64,000 bases of DNA from Fulvimarina manganoxydans (GTDB lineage Bacteria > Pseudomonadota > Alphaproteobacteria > Rhizobiales > Rhizobiaceae), in the NCBI RefSeq assembly GCF_900176465.1, contig NZ_FWXR01000023.1:17402-81401 (forward strand), written 5' to 3'. Within the stretch, counting starts at the first letter, position 1, and each line of letters starts with the position of its first letter. The position numbers and the translations under genes are program-made. Below the pieces are notes generated by a model, which was not told the origin of the DNA, ran no database searches, and worked only from the letters and a program-made list of their open reading frames with translations. Of this stretch, positions 16,127 through 26,162 are shown in pieces.

Positions 16127-18424
16127 TCAGGCCGCCAGATCGTAGCGATCGAGCATCATGACCTTGGTCCAGGCGGCGACGAAGTCCTTGACGAAGCGCC
16201 CATGGCCGTCGCTGCCGGCATAGACCTCGACGATCTGGCGCAGCTGCGCATTCGATCCGAAGATCAGGTCGCAGCGGGTGGCGGTGAAGCGCTCGGTGCC
16301 GCTCTCGCGGTCGTTGAGCGTGAAGCGCATGCCCGCCTCGTCCGCCTTGCGCCACTCCATGCTCATATCGGTGAGGGCGAGGAAGAAGTCGTTCGACAGG
16401 ACGCCCGGCCGATCGGTGAAGACGCCATGCTTCGAGCCGTCCCAATTGGTGCCGAGAACGCGCAGCCCCCCGACGAGAGCCGTCCATTGGGGCGCCGTCA
16501 GAGACAGAAGCGCGGCGCGGTCGAGAAAGAGCTGTTCGGGGGCGACGTTATAGACGATGTCGTCCCGGTGATAGTTGCGGAAGCCGTCCGAGACCGGCTG
16601 CAGCCAGTCGAACTGTTCCACATCCGTCAGCTCCTGGGTCGTGTCCATGCGGCCCGGCGTGAACGGCACTTCGACATCGACACCGGCATCCTTCGCGGAT
16701 TTTTCGACACCCGCGCAGCCGGCGAGCACGACCATGTCGGCAAGCGAGATGCGCTTGTTGCCGGACTGGGCGTTGTTGAACTCGTCGGCGACGAGGCGAA
16801 GGGCATCAAGCACCTTGTTGGTGCGGGCCGGATCGTTCACCTCCCAACTGTTCTGGGGCTCGAGCGCGATGCGTCCGCCATTGGCCCCGCCCCGCTTGTC
16901 CGAGACGCGGTGGGTGGAGGCCGCGCTCCAGGCGACGAAGACGAGGTCCGAGACCGACAGGCCGCAATCGAGCACCTTGCCCTTGAGGTGAGCGATGTCG
17001 GACGCGTTCACCGTCTTATGGTCGAGATCGGGGATCGGGTCCTGCCAGAGAAGATCCTCCGCCGGCACTTCCGGGCCGAGATAGCGCGACTTCGGCCCCA
17101 TGTCGCGATGGACGAGCTTGAACCAGGCCCGGGCGAAGGCGTCGGTGAAGGCGTCGAAATCGTTCAGGAACTTCTCGCAGACCTTGCGATAGTCCGGATC
17201 GACCTTCAGCGCGAGGTCCGAGGTCATCATCATCAGGGGATGCATCTCGCCGGTATGGGCATCCGGCGTCTTCGGCGCGTTCGGGTCGGTCGGCGTCCAC
17301 TGGGTCGCGCCAGCCGGGCTCTTGGTCTTCTCCCACTCATATTTGAAGAGGTTGGTCAGATAGTCGTTGTCCCATTTGGTGGGGTTCGGCGTCCAGGAGC
17401 CTTCGATGCCGTTGGTCATCGTATATTGGGCAAAGCCGGTGCCTTCGGGATTCTGCCAGCCAAGCCCCATGGCCTCGATCGGCGCGCCTTCCGGGGCCGG
17501 GCCGATCTTGTTGGGCGAGACCATGCCATGGGACTTGCCGAAGGCGTGGCCGCCGGCGATCAGGGCCACGGTCTCTTCGTCATTCATCGCCATGCGGCCG
17601 AAGGTGATGCGGATGTCGCGGGCCGAGTCCATCGGATCGCCATTGCCGTTCGGGCCTTCCGGATCGACATAGATCAGCGACTGGTGCGAGGCCGCGAGCG
17701 GGTTTTCGAGGTCGTAATAATCGTCCTTGGGCTCGCCTTCCCAGCGCAGGGTGCGGGTGACCATCTGGTTCGGATGGCCTTCCATCGGTCCGGGCGTCGT
17801 CTCGGACGGCTTCTTGCCGTTCCACCCTTCCGGTCCCCAATAGATCGCGGTATCCGGCTCCCAGGCATCAACGCGCCCGCCGGCATAGCCGAAGGTGGGA
17901 AAGCCCATGATCTCCAGCGAGCAATTGCCGGCGAGGATCATCAGATCGGACCAGGAGAGCGCCGTGCCGTATTTCTGCTTGATCGGCCAGAGCAGGCGGC
18001 GCGACTTGTCGGTGTTGCCGTTGTCCCACCAGGAATTGACCGGTGCGAAGCGCTGCATGCCCTGCCCTGCGCCGCCGCGCCCGTCGGCCCGGCGATAGGT
18101 GCCCGCCGAATGCCAGGCCATGCGCACCATTTGTGACCCATAATTGCCGTAATCCGAAGGCCACCAAGAGACCGAGGAGGTCAAAAACGCCTTGATGTCC
18201 TTCTTGACCTCTTCGAGATCGAGCGTCTTGAAGGCTTTGGCATAGTCGAAGTCGCGGCCCAGAGGATCGGCCTCGGCCGGGTTCTGGTGAAGCTGTTCGA
18301 CCTTCAGCCGGTTCGGCCACCAATGTTCGAGCGTCGGCTCGGAACCGATCGCACCCCCGATCCGGGTGCCACCGAAAGGGCACTGGCCGCGATTGGGGAT
18401 ATCTGCCTTGATGTTCATGGTCAT
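16127..18424 (-). CDS. katG: Catalase-peroxidase
   Basis: A 765-residue bifunctional heme enzyme that destroys hydrogen peroxide and works as a peroxidase. The distal site [11 protein letters not shown] carries Arg, Trp and His; IYVDPEGP gives the Tyr and FGRMAMND the Met of the Met-Tyr-Trp cross-link; [10 protein letters not shown] holds the proximal heme His. The second, heme-free half is present, so it is full length. I start at the ATG at 18424 (AAAAGG just upstream); the frame running to 18559 has an implausible extension. No oxyR or furA gene lies beside it. A very long antisense open frame here is a shadow. Confidence 0.97.
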   Translation of the reverse strand: MTMNIKADIPNRGQCPFGGTRIGGAIGSEPTLEHWWPNRLKVEQLHQNPAEADPLGRDFDYAKAFKTLDLEEVKKDIKAFLTSSVSWWPSDYGNYGSQMVRMAWHSAGTYRRADGRGGAGQGMQRFAPVNSWWDNGNTDKSRRLLWPIKQKYGTALSWSDLMILAGNCSLEIMGFPTFGYAGGRVDAWEPDTAIYWGPEGWNGKKPSETTPGPMEGHPNQMVTRTLRWEGEPKDDYYDLENPLAASHQSLIYVDPEGPNGNGDPMDSARDIRITFGRMAMNDEETVALIAGGHAFGKSHGMVSPNKIGPAPEGAPIEAMGLGWQNPEGTGFAQYTMTNGIEGSWTPNPTKWDNDYLTNLFKYEWEKTKSPAGATQWTPTDPNAPKTPDAHTGEMHPLMMMTSDLALKVDPDYRKVCEKFLNDFDAFTDAFARAWFKLVHRDMGPKSRYLGPEVPAEDLLWQDPIPDLDHKTVNASDIAHLKGKVLDCGLSVSDLVFVAWSAASTHRVSDKRGGANGGRIALEPQNSWEVNDPARTNKVLDALRLVADEFNNAQSGNKRISLADMVVLAGCAGVEKSAKDAGVDVEVPFTPGRMDTTQELTDVEQFDWLQPVSDGFRNYHRDDIVYNVAPEQLFLDRAALLSLTAPQWTALVGGLRVLGTNWDGSKHGVFTDRPGVLSNDFFLALTDMSMEWRKADEAGMRFTLNDRESGTERFTATRCDLIFGSNAQLRQIVEVYAGSDGHGRFVKDFVAAWTKVMMLDRYDLAA

Positions 18425-18788
18425 AGACCTTTTCGAGAAGATGACGACGATGGGTTCGCCGGCGTCAAAACCGCCAAATATCCCCTGTTCAGGTGGGGTA
18501 AATGGGGCGATCCTCCGAAAGGTGTCGTGGCATGCGACGATCAGCCCAGCTGGGCGCATAGCCAGCCAATGACATCAGAGACTTGGCTCTCGCGCGCCAA
18601 ATGAGAAACGTGAAGGAGGGGAAAAGAAAGGGCACAAACGATGGCGCGTCGTGTCTCATGCCGGCATCAAGCCCGACCCCGGATCGTTCCGATAAGCGCT
18701 GCATTCGAAGATGGGCACTTTACGCGACCAGGCCATACGAAACGGCCAGGCAAGCACGAGAGATCTGAAAGCTATTCGTTTGGAAGAG
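18425..18788. other. katG upstream region up to the island edge
   Basis: 364 bases with no convincing gene. The katG promoter should lie here, but I see no clear OxyR site or -35/-10 pair. Confidence 0.4.
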
Positions 18789-18805
18789 TGGCTCCCCGGG
18801 CCGGA
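18789..18805. repeat. attL: 17-bp copy of the tRNA-Asn 3' end
   Basis: TGGCTCCCCGGGCCGGA, identical to 28115-28131. Sequence on either side differs from the tRNA copy, so the match ends sharply, as expected for an attachment core. Confidence 0.88.
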
Positions 18806-18898
18806 CAACCGGCACAATCGAACTGGAGCCTCTTCCTTGCTCAAAGCCCTACTATGCAAGGGCTTCAGCGCAGATTGTTCCCGAGGAAAATTCCATCG

Positions 18899-18932
18899 GT
18901 GTACTTCGTGAGGTAGCCTGTGGTGTACCTCG
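18899..18932. promoter_or_regulatory. Probable integrase arm-type sites, left end
   Basis: GTGTACTTCG at 18899 and GTGTACCTCG at 18923 lie 24 bases apart. GTGTACCTCG recurs exactly at 28052-28061 near the other end, next to the integrase start. Repeated short words inside both ends of an island suggest integrase arm-binding sites. Confidence 0.55.
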
Positions 18933-19099
18933 TCGTCAAGCGACAAAACGAATAGACGCCCCAATTCAAGCGGACGCCGGCTCGGTTGTCTGCCCGATCT
19001 CCTTTGGCCACTCCCATGCCCGGTGAAATGGGTCACCGGAAATACCCCACCCCTTTGGTGAGACGCTTGCGTCAACCGATCATCATCAAGGGAAATTCC

Positions 19100-19603
19100 A
19101 TGAACACCGAAGACACCATCGCCGGCATTCGAGCAGGCCGACATTACCTTATCCACACGGATGGCGCCTGCAGCGGGAACCCAGGCCCAGGGGGATGCGC
19201 TGCTCTCCTTCAGCTCTTCGACGGCCTGACCATGCTCAAAGAGCGCGAGATCAAGCGCGCGGAGCTGAAGACCACGAACAACCGCATGCAGCTGCGAGCG
19301 GCCTTGGTGGGTCTCAGGGCGCTGGAGGTGAACGACACACCTGCCATCATCGTCTCTGATAGCGCCTATCTGGTCGATGGCATGAACTAATGGGTTGAAG
19401 GCTGGGCGGCGAAGGACTGGAGGAAGTCGGACGGGAAGGCCGTGGCCAATGCCGACCTCTGGAAAAACCTCATGGTTGCTGAAGCCGCGCGAGAGGTGGC
19501 TTGGGTCCATGTGCGGGGCCATGCCGGGCATCTAGGAAACGAGAGGGCCGATCGGCTGGCGACCCAAGCGAGGGACGAGGCCGTGCGCAGGGCGCGCAGT
19601 TAG
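19100..19603 (+). pseudogene. Ribonuclease HI, interrupted by an in-frame TAA
   Basis: Codons 1-96 and 98-167 read as one RNase HI; codon 97 is TAA (19388-19390) where related proteins have a sense codon before WVEGW. RNase HI cuts RNA in RNA-DNA hybrids. HTDGACSGNPGPGG carries the first catalytic Asp, SDSAYLVDG the third acidic residue, GHAGH the His and NERADRLA the last Asp. The second catalytic Glu, normally in NRMEL, is Gln here (NRMQL), so the protein would be impaired even if read through. AAGGGA precedes the ATG. It is the first gene inside the island. Confidence 0.85.
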
Positions 19604-19769
19604 CTTCTCGTCCAATCTTCGCCCTCGAACTTTACCCCACCCAATTAGAGGAAGGTCCGGTCTCGCTCGCTCACGATGCATCCTGATCTTTCTCAATCAC
19701 CCCACCATCAATCAGCAGGGGCTGGCGCACGGCCGGCCGCGTCTGCACGCGACTACCGCGAGAAACCAG

Positions 19770-20600
19770 ATGAACATCCACATCAATCAAACAGAAAAAC
19801 TTGCCCTGGCGTATGCCGACAACCAGAAAGCAATCGCGACCTTGGAAGCTCTTCGGACGGATTTTAGGGCCGATCTTCCTACGAGCCTTCCAGTGCGCAG
19901 CATCATTGAGCTCAAGCTGTTCTCGCATCGGTCTGGCCTTAACGAATATCACGTCCAGCAACTGAAGCGATTGGTGGCGAACGACACCGCGCTCGATCCC
20001 ATCCTCATTCTTCCTCTTGGGGGCATGTTCTTTCTCGTCGACGGCCATCACCGCCTCGCAGCCTATGCCGCCCTCGGGCGGACTTCGGCCATCCCTGTGG
20101 CATATTTCGATGGCTCGCCACGTGAAGCCCTCACGCATAGCCTTGAGGTCAACTCACGCCTATCGCTGACCCTGGATAATCAGCAGCGCCAGAATGGAGC
20201 CTGGAAGCTAGTCCGCATTGGTGGGTTCACCTCGAAAGAGATCATCAAGGCTACCGGCATCTTGAAGCCTCAGGTGACTATTATGCGTAAGGCACTGCAG
20301 ATGCTTGGGGAGGATGCCAACGGGTATGAGGAATGGTGGGCGGCCAGGAAGGCGGCGAAGGGCGAAAGCGGAGCCAACACCGCTGACTTTGATCCAGACG
20401 CTGAACTGGAGGAGCAATCGGACGTGGCGGCCGACCGCATGGCCCGAGCCTTCTCCACTCACCTGGCTGACCGTCCAAGGCTCATGGCGATGACCTTGGA
20501 GAAATATATGGGCCGGAGGCTTGGCGAACTCGTGCAATACCTCTCGGAGTATGTTGATGGCGACCAGGAATACGATGATGACGATCTGGTGCCCTTCTAG
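19770..20600 (+). CDS. ParB/sulfiredoxin-fold protein
   Basis: A 276-residue protein. The N-terminal 120 residues hold a ParB-like domain with DGHHRLAAY at 91-99, the motif that in ParB binds CTP and in Srx-type relatives can bind nucleotide or phosphate. A helical, helix-turn-helix-like region follows (about 150-185: GGFTSKEIIKATGILKPQVT), then an acidic tail ending in a run of Asp. ParB proteins mark partition sites and work with ParA ATPases; a ParA-like gene is next, but the order is B then A, the reverse of standard parAB. It may serve island maintenance or regulation. Confidence 0.75.
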   Translation: MNIHINQTEKLALAYADNQKAIATLEALRTDFRADLPTSLPVRSIIELKLFSHRSGLNEYHVQQLKRLVANDTALDPILILPLGGMFFLVDGHHRLAAYAALGRTSAIPVAYFDGSPREALTHSLEVNSRLSLTLDNQQRQNGAWKLVRIGGFTSKEIIKATGILKPQVTIMRKALQMLGEDANGYEEWWAARKAAKGESGANTADFDPDAELEEQSDVAADRMARAFSTHLADRPRLMAMTLEKYMGRRLGELVQYLSEYVDGDQEYDDDDLVPF

Positions 20601-20627
20601 AGGCTGATCGAGCAAGATGGAGGATAA

Positions 20628-20664
20628 GGGGTCATAATGCTTACGGGTCCTAATTTATGACCCC
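20628..20664. promoter_or_regulatory. Inverted repeat between parB-like and parA-like genes
   Basis: GGGGTCATAA and TTATGACCCC form a perfect 10-bp dyad with a 17-base spacer, 28 bases after the ParB-like stop. There is no T-run. It could be the operator or centromere-like site of the ParB-like protein, or a transcript end. The whole gap to 20896 has no gene. Confidence 0.5.
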
Positions 20665-20896
20665 CTCGCTCCTGGTGGTCCTTTCGAGGTGGCGTCCATC
20701 GGTCAGGGGAGGAGGATCGAGCTTGCTTTGATCGGACCCCAAATGGAGGGGCGCAAAAGTTTAACTGAAAAAATTGGAAGCACCTATCCACTATAGGGAA
20801 TATATCCGCTCCCCCCGTGGCCCTGTGATTTTTAGGATGCCAATAAGCGAATGAGATGATACAGGAAATATTCATAGGGTATTTGGCTGGATTCTC

Positions 20897-21553
20897 ATGG
20901 TCATCTCGTTTGTCTCCACAGGACGCGGCGCGGGGAAGACCTTGCTTGCGGTGAATGCTGCAGGCTGGTTCTCCCGAACGCGTAGAACGCTGCTACTCGA
21001 TGCGGGCGAAGGCGCTAGAAGCCTTGCCTGGGCGCGAGGTCGGGAGTGCCTGCCCTTCGGTGTGGCTCGCTTCGAGGGTGCCGAGGACCGCTTCAACCAA
21101 TCGGGACCAAGTCCTACAGTCGACATGACGTTCATTGACGGACCATCGCTCGATCTAGTCCGCAAGATTGCCGTCCTGCGATCGTCCGACGTTGCCGTCT
21201 TCGTCCTGGACACAGCGGAGGAAGACATAGACGAAGCGGTCGAGCTCTTGCGGAGCGCGGCTCGCGAAGCCTCACCCACTGGTTATGCTCGGGTCGCGTT
21301 CCTCGCCAGTCGAACAATCACCGGTTCACGTACTGGGGCGCGGCTAAGGCGTTTGGCGCTTCGGCACGGTTTTCCCATGCTCATGTCCGAGCTTCATATC
21401 CGGCCGGTCTACGCCTCGGCTCATGCCATTGATCAGACGATCTTCGAGCACGCACCACAGAGCGATGCAGCCACGGAACTCGAATGCGTCTTGGTCGAGA
21501 TCGAAAGCATGATGCTCCCAAGGTTCCGCTCGCTCGGCACCTTCGCATCGTGA
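20897..21553 (+). CDS. ParA-like P-loop ATPase
   Basis: A 218-residue protein of ParA/Soj-like fold. The P-loop is GRGAGKT at 9-15, then LLLDAGEGARSL with the conserved Asp and MTFIDGPSLD as Walker B. The signature lysine of the deviant Walker motif (first K of KGGxGKT) is missing: that position is Gly, and the next Gly is Arg. This lysine reaches across the ParA dimer in studied members, so the ATPase cycle may differ. It follows the ParB-like gene after 296 bases and probably acts with it. Confidence 0.7.
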   Translation: MVISFVSTGRGAGKTLLAVNAAGWFSRTRRTLLLDAGEGARSLAWARGRECLPFGVARFEGAEDRFNQSGPSPTVDMTFIDGPSLDLVRKIAVLRSSDVAVFVLDTAEEDIDEAVELLRSAAREASPTGYARVAFLASRTITGSRTGARLRRLALRHGFPMLMSELHIRPVYASAHAIDQTIFEHAPQSDAATELECVLVEIESMMLPRFRSLGTFAS

Positions 21554-21605
21554 ACGCATGGCGTCCTGATTGAGCTTATCGTTCCACACGGCAGGCCCTC
21601 TTGGA

Positions 21606-21697
21606 CCGTTCCAGAGGCCCCAATGGGCCGTTCCAATGAAATGCCTATTGCGTTTTGGAACGGCTACGGCCATACGTCTATGACTCTATTGGAACGG
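21606..21697. promoter_or_regulatory. Cluster of inverted repeats before the serine recombinase (res-like)
   Basis: CCGTTCC at 21606 and 21628 and GGAACGG at 21657 and 21691. The pair CCGTTCCAAT (21628-21637) and ATTGGAACGG (21688-21697) is an exact 10-bp dyad whose right arm lies 11 bases before the recombinase start. Resolvase genes usually sit beside such multi-part crossover and operator sites. Confidence 0.6.
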
Positions 21698-21708
21698 AGA
21701 TCGCCCCC

Positions 21709-22296
21709 ATGCTCATCGGCTATGCCCGCACCTCGACGCTCGAACAGGAGGCGGGCCTAGAAGCTCAAGTGCGCGACCTCACGGCGCTCGGGTGCGAACG
21801 TGTCTTTCAGGAACAGGTCTCGTCAGTCGGCGAGCGGGTAGCGCTGGAAGCCGCAATCTCCTTCACAAGGAGCGGTGACACCCTTGTAGTGACCAAGCTC
21901 GACCGCTTGGCTCGCTCCGTAGTCCACATGGGGGAGATCGTCGAACGCCTGAAGGCGAAGGGCGTGGCTCTCCGCATCGAAGCCATGAACATCGACACTT
22001 CGACGCCCACAGGCGCACTGATGCTCAACGTCATGGCGTCCGTGGCTCAGTTCGAGCGAGAGATGATGCTGGAGCGTCAACGCGAGGGCATCGCGAAGGC
22101 GAAGGCTGCAGGCGCTTATAAGGGGCGGAAGCCGACAGCACGCGTCAGGGCCGATGAAGTCCGCTCCCTGGCGTCCGAAGGCTTGAGCATGGGCCAGATC
22201 GCCAGCCGCCTTGGCATTGGTAAAGGGTCGGTCCACCGCATCCTATCGGACACACCAACTTCCAATGGGGCCTCTTCGGCTACTCATGGCGGATGA
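21709..22296 (+). CDS. Serine recombinase of the resolvase/invertase family
   Basis: A 195-residue small serine recombinase. YARTS at residues 5-9 carries the catalytic Ser9; the Arg-rich site appears in VTKLDRLARSVVH; the long E-helix follows at about 100-130, and a C-terminal helix-turn-helix (GLSMGQIASRLGIGKGSVHR) reads DNA. It would resolve or invert DNA at paired sites, probably the repeats just upstream. The frame extends to 21655, but the ATG at 21709 fits the family N-terminus. The 3' end overlaps the remnant gene on the other strand. Confidence 0.9.
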   Translation: MLIGYARTSTLEQEAGLEAQVRDLTALGCERVFQEQVSSVGERVALEAAISFTRSGDTLVVTKLDRLARSVVHMGEIVERLKAKGVALRIEAMNIDTSTPTGALMLNVMASVAQFEREMMLERQREGIAKAKAAGAYKGRKPTARVRADEVRSLASEGLSMGQIASRLGIGKGSVHRILSDTPTSNGASSATHGG

Positions 22297-22512
22297 TACA
22301 GGCGCCTCAGTGTGACGGGGTGTCTGTGTCGTTTCCGATGCCGCAGTCCCTGCCCTGCGCTTCAATGCGGCATGCACGCCATGACACGAACGCTTGAAAC
22401 AGGCGCTGGTCTTCAGGTCGCCTAGCGCGGACCAGCCGAGAGAGACGTAGCCATTCTTGATCGGCCAGTTTTCGTGATGGCGCCCCATGTGGATGCCCCA
22501 GATCGTCGTCAC
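22243..22512 (-). pseudogene. Remnant of an Mrr-like restriction gene (N-terminus only)
   Basis: The first 33 residues (MTTIWGIHMGRHHENWPIKN then GYVSLGWSALGDL) resemble the N-terminus of restriction-system proteins that start with a similar Trp-Gly-Ile-His pattern. After about residue 33 the reading turns into Arg/Ser/Thr-rich sequence without family character, so the rest appears lost by deletion or frameshift where the serine recombinase gene ends. Probably not functional. The assignment rests on a short match recalled from the family and is tentative. Confidence 0.45.
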
Positions 22513-22523
22513 AGCGCTCTCAC

Positions 22524-23156
22524 CTAGAAGCGTTCAACGACATCAAAAAGCAAAAACGTCTCGCATTTCTGAATGTTCTCATCGACTGTTTTCGGCCCTG
22601 ATATCTGCCACGCATATCTATCAGCGGATGCACCCCCAAGTGCGAAGTCCTCTATCCTGGACCGAATACGTTCCCGCTCTTCTCCTTCCCAGAAGGCTAG
22701 CGATAAGATCAATCCGGCAACTGCAGCATCCGCATCATTGCCACGGATTTGCTTTGCACAATCAACAGCGTCTCGCATCGCGCCCTCAATGCGCTTTACG
22801 CCAACGCTGGAACCCCTGACCTGCTTAAATTCGAATGCCCACGATGCCTCTTCGCAAAGCCAAAGGTCGCAACGTCCATGAGTGATTTTCCTGCGATCGG
22901 CACGACTTCTTTTCCATGTGGTGAATTCAGCCAATCCCAAATAGCCCGCACAAGCTGCAGCGGAGGCAAGAAGAGAAACACTCGCAGTCTCATTATAAGC
23001 GAACGGGTCATTAAACATATCTGGATCGTCTGTTTCGACTTCACCATAGAAGCGCCCGCATAATTGAGCAGCATGCTTCATCCAATTGTCCCAAACGTGC
23101 CATTCGCGTCTGCGGCGATCGCCAGTTTCCAGGCGTCTAGCCTCTATTATCGTCAT
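22524..23156 (-). CDS. Putative PD-(D/E)XK nuclease-like protein
   Basis: A 210-residue protein with HGRCDLWL (Asp97) and, 12 residues on, FEFK with Glu109 and Lys111: a D-x(11)-E-x-K arrangement typical of PD-(D/E)XK nucleases. Upstream Glu56 (YNETASVSLL) could complete the site. No other domain is seen. Its start overlaps the stop of the MmeI-like C-terminal frame by 4 bases (ATGA), so the two were built as one operon. It may be an accessory nuclease or a specificity partner. It is one of the few intact genes of the restriction segment. Confidence 0.6.
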   Translation of the reverse strand: MTIIEARRLETGDRRRREWHVWDNWMKHAAQLCGRFYGEVETDDPDMFNDPFAYNETASVSLLASAAACAGYLGLAEFTTWKRSRADRRKITHGRCDLWLCEEASWAFEFKQVRGSSVGVKRIEGAMRDAVDCAKQIRGNDADAAVAGLILSLAFWEGEERERIRSRIEDFALGGASADRYAWQISGPKTVDENIQKCETFLLFDVVERF

Positions 23157-26048
23157 CCCGCCTGCTCCTTTGCCGCTCGCTCCTGATTGAGGGCGAAGAG
23201 GCGTGCGAGAATTTCGTCGTCGGAGAGGTCGGCCGGCCAGCCATAGGCGCCCGCCACGGCTTCATCCAGCGCCCTGTGAGCATTGACCAGCCATGCCGGC
23301 CGCTCATTGTAGAGGTTCGTCAGGGTCCGCTTCTTGAGGATGGCAGCGGCCTTCTCATCGACCGGGAGAATGCGATCGGGGAACCCTTCGACCACCTCGG
23401 GCTCGCGCCGCACGAGATCGGGCGGGTTCAACCAGTTCTCCCGCCGCTCGTTGAGGAGCGCCGCCGCCTTGCCGATGGCAATCGCATGCGGGTTCTCAGC
23501 ATAGTCGCCAGCGGGGATGTCCGGCGTCAGGCCCTCGGGGAAGGGGAAGGTTTCGAAAACCGATGTATTTGAATAAGTGATGTCATTTCCAGAACCAATC
23601 CACGAACAGGTCGCAACAGTCCAGACGAAATGAAACCGGCTTTCCAAAATGCCAAAAAACGCAAAGTCATCCCTCACAAAAATCACGAGCTTCTGATCTG
23701 GAAGTATTGCCTTGTGGAGAAAACCAAAATTACGGTAACTTGTTACCATCGGCGTCGCGATGTAATGATCTAGAGCCTCAAGAGCCTTCCGCATAGCGCC
23801 GCGAGATCGGCTATGTATCCACCATCTATCGCGGTCACTAGCCGTGCGGACGACGGAAATTACTATTATCATCTAATCTCTGACGGTATGATTTGATATT
23901 CCTTTCGGAGTAGGAGAAAGGCTCTTGGAAAAGCGCAGCACTTTGCTCATCTCGCTTAGGACCAAAATCAATTACCCAGCGGTCTGGCCGATTTCCATTG
24001 AAATCGTCTCCATTCATGGATGGGCGCAGCACCTCGCTGTTTTGCGAACCATCAACATTCCGAGGTTGGAGCAACCAATCTCTTGCCAATTCAGGTGCGA
24101 CAAAAAATGGTCCGTTATATATCACACCAACGTAGGATATTCTCTTATTTTGCTCAAGCTTCTCTCGCTTCGTAAGATCGAATTTGCTGCTCGTTAGGTC
24201 AGAATTTATTTTTTTGACCGGCTTTCCGTTCAGTGTTGCAATATTTTTATGATCGGCTTTACCGAAAACGATCAGAGAGACCCGAACTGAAGCACCCTCG
24301 ACTGTCCAAGGCTCATCACTCCACGCCGCGATCAAGCGTATTTCATCAACAACTTGATCTAGAACTTTGCGACTTGCACCATTCCTTACTGAATTAGTAG
24401 CAACGAAGCCAACGCGTTCTGTCGAATATTTCTGGATCGAATGGAACCCTTTCCAGATCCAGTAGACAACAAGGTCCGCACCGCCTGGAATTTTGCCAGA
24501 GTAAATGCTCCGAACGCATCCCGTGTATTTTTCACCAAGTTCTCCAACTATAACCTTATCGCCGAGGAATGGCGGATTGCCAATGATCGCATCCGCTTTT
24601 GGCCACTGCGCTTCAACGATGTTGCCATCGCCATCTTCGCTGAGGAGCGCATCTCGGCACTCGATCGTCTCCAATGGCTTCAGGACGGGGTTTGACGAGG
24701 CGTTGAAGCCGTTCTTCAGCATCCACTGGATTTCACCAATCCAGACGGATACCCGAGCCAATTCGGCGGCATAGGGGTTGATCTCGATACCGCGCACCAC
24801 TTCGGGGCCGATCTGCGGAAAGCCGCGCGGCAGGCCAAGAGCCTCGCTCTCCACCTGGGCACGGTGTTCGAGGTTTTTCAGTTCTCGAAGTGCGACATAG
24901 AGGAAGTTGCCCGAACCACAGGCCGGGTCGAGCACGCGGTAGTCCGCAAGGCGCTTCAGATATTCATCCAGCACCGTCTGGGCCTGGTTCTTGGCCTTCG
25001 TGCGCGCCCCACCCTTGGCAGCCTCCGCCTTCGCCATCAAGCCCTCGATACGACCCTTGGCCTCGCTCCATTCGGCGGCCAGGGGCTCGACGATGGTCGG
25101 CCCGATGATCATCATGATCTTGTCGCGGTCGGTATAGTGGGCGCCGAGCTGGCTGCGCTTGTCGGGGTCGAGGCCGCGCTCGAACAGCGTTCCGAGAATG
25201 GACGGGTCGATGTCGCACCAATACTGGATGGCGGCCCTGTGGACGATCTTCAGTTCGTCCTTGGTGAGCGGGAAGACGAGATCGTCGTTGAACAGCCCGC
25301 CATTGAACCATGCGATCTTATCGAAGCCGACACGGCCCCCATCCTTCATGGCAAGGAAGAGATCGCGGGCGAAGCTCTCGAACTCGGCCGGCTCATCCAG
25401 AGCTCGCTCGATCATCCGCGTGAAGAGCTTTGATGGCAGGAGGTTTACGTCCTCAGCGAACATGCAGAAGACGAGGCGGTTGATGAAATGCGCCACCTCT
25501 TCCGGCAGATGACCGCGCTCGCGCAGCGACTTGGCGAGAGCGGCGAACTCTCCGGCGATTTCCTCGGTCAGTTCCTGCCGCGTCTTCTTAGGTCGTAGGG
25601 CTTCCGGGTCGGTGAACGCCGATTTCAGCCAACCACGCTTGTCCGCATCGGCGATATCCGCGATCGGTATCTCGTAGATTTTCGAGACCGAATTCGTCCA
25701 GTTGGTATGGATGCGGATGGTCGTGCCAATGTCGGAGACTATCAACAGGGGCGGATTGTCGAGGGCGACCGCGTAGCGTTGAAGCTGGGCGAAGGCGGTA
25801 TCGAGGTTCGCATGGGTGCCCTTGTACTCCCAGCCGAAACAGCCGCGCTTGAAGACATCGGCAAACCCCTTGCCGCCCGTGGTCTTCGTCGCGCCCTTTT
25901 CAAAACCATAGTCGAGGCCTGAGGGGTCCGCTTCGGCCGGGCTCTGTTCTTCGAGAAGGCGGCAGAGGTCAAGGAAGTGCTCATGTGCGGCTGCGCGCTC
26001 TTTGAGCTTCGTCCCCGACCACTTCTTGATGAAATCGTGCGGCGTCAT
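23153..26048 (-). pseudogene. MmeI-like restriction-methylation enzyme with a frameshift
   Basis: Two frames (26048-23838 and the part to 23153) together make one protein of about 965 residues. In order: an N-terminal nuclease domain with Asp64-x9-Glu74-Tyr-Lys76, the spacing known from MmeI; a helical spacer; a gamma-class adenine methyltransferase with DPACGSG (374-380) and NPPF (491-494); then target recognition and C-terminal helices. The frames meet near 23847-23853: dropping one C restores NFRRRTASDRDRWW, matching the family. Without correction the recognition domain is cut off. The site is not a homopolymer, so phase variation looks unlikely. I start at ATG 26048, not GTG 26084. Confidence 0.8.
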
Positions 26049-26162
26049 GCATCCCCCGGTATTCCCCGTGCCGACTTTCGCCACGAAGAGGGACGAATTG
26101 CAATCGTTCGCACGGTTGATGCGACCGGAGGGGAGAGGCTTGGATGCCCCTCCCGGGTAGTC

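Noticed and set aside
16058..18136. 692-codon open frame on + opposite katG
   Set aside because: Shadow of katG in GC-rich DNA: Arg/Gly/Val/Asp-rich, no ribosome site, no family, while katG is complete on the other strand.
19388..19390. TAA in RNase HI as a recoded or read-through codon
   Set aside because: No recoding signal is visible and the active-site Glu is also changed, so decay is simpler.
23847..23853. Programmed or phase-variable frameshift in the MmeI-like gene
   Set aside because: No homopolymer, short repeat tract or slippery heptamer at the join; a plain indel or sequencing error fits better.
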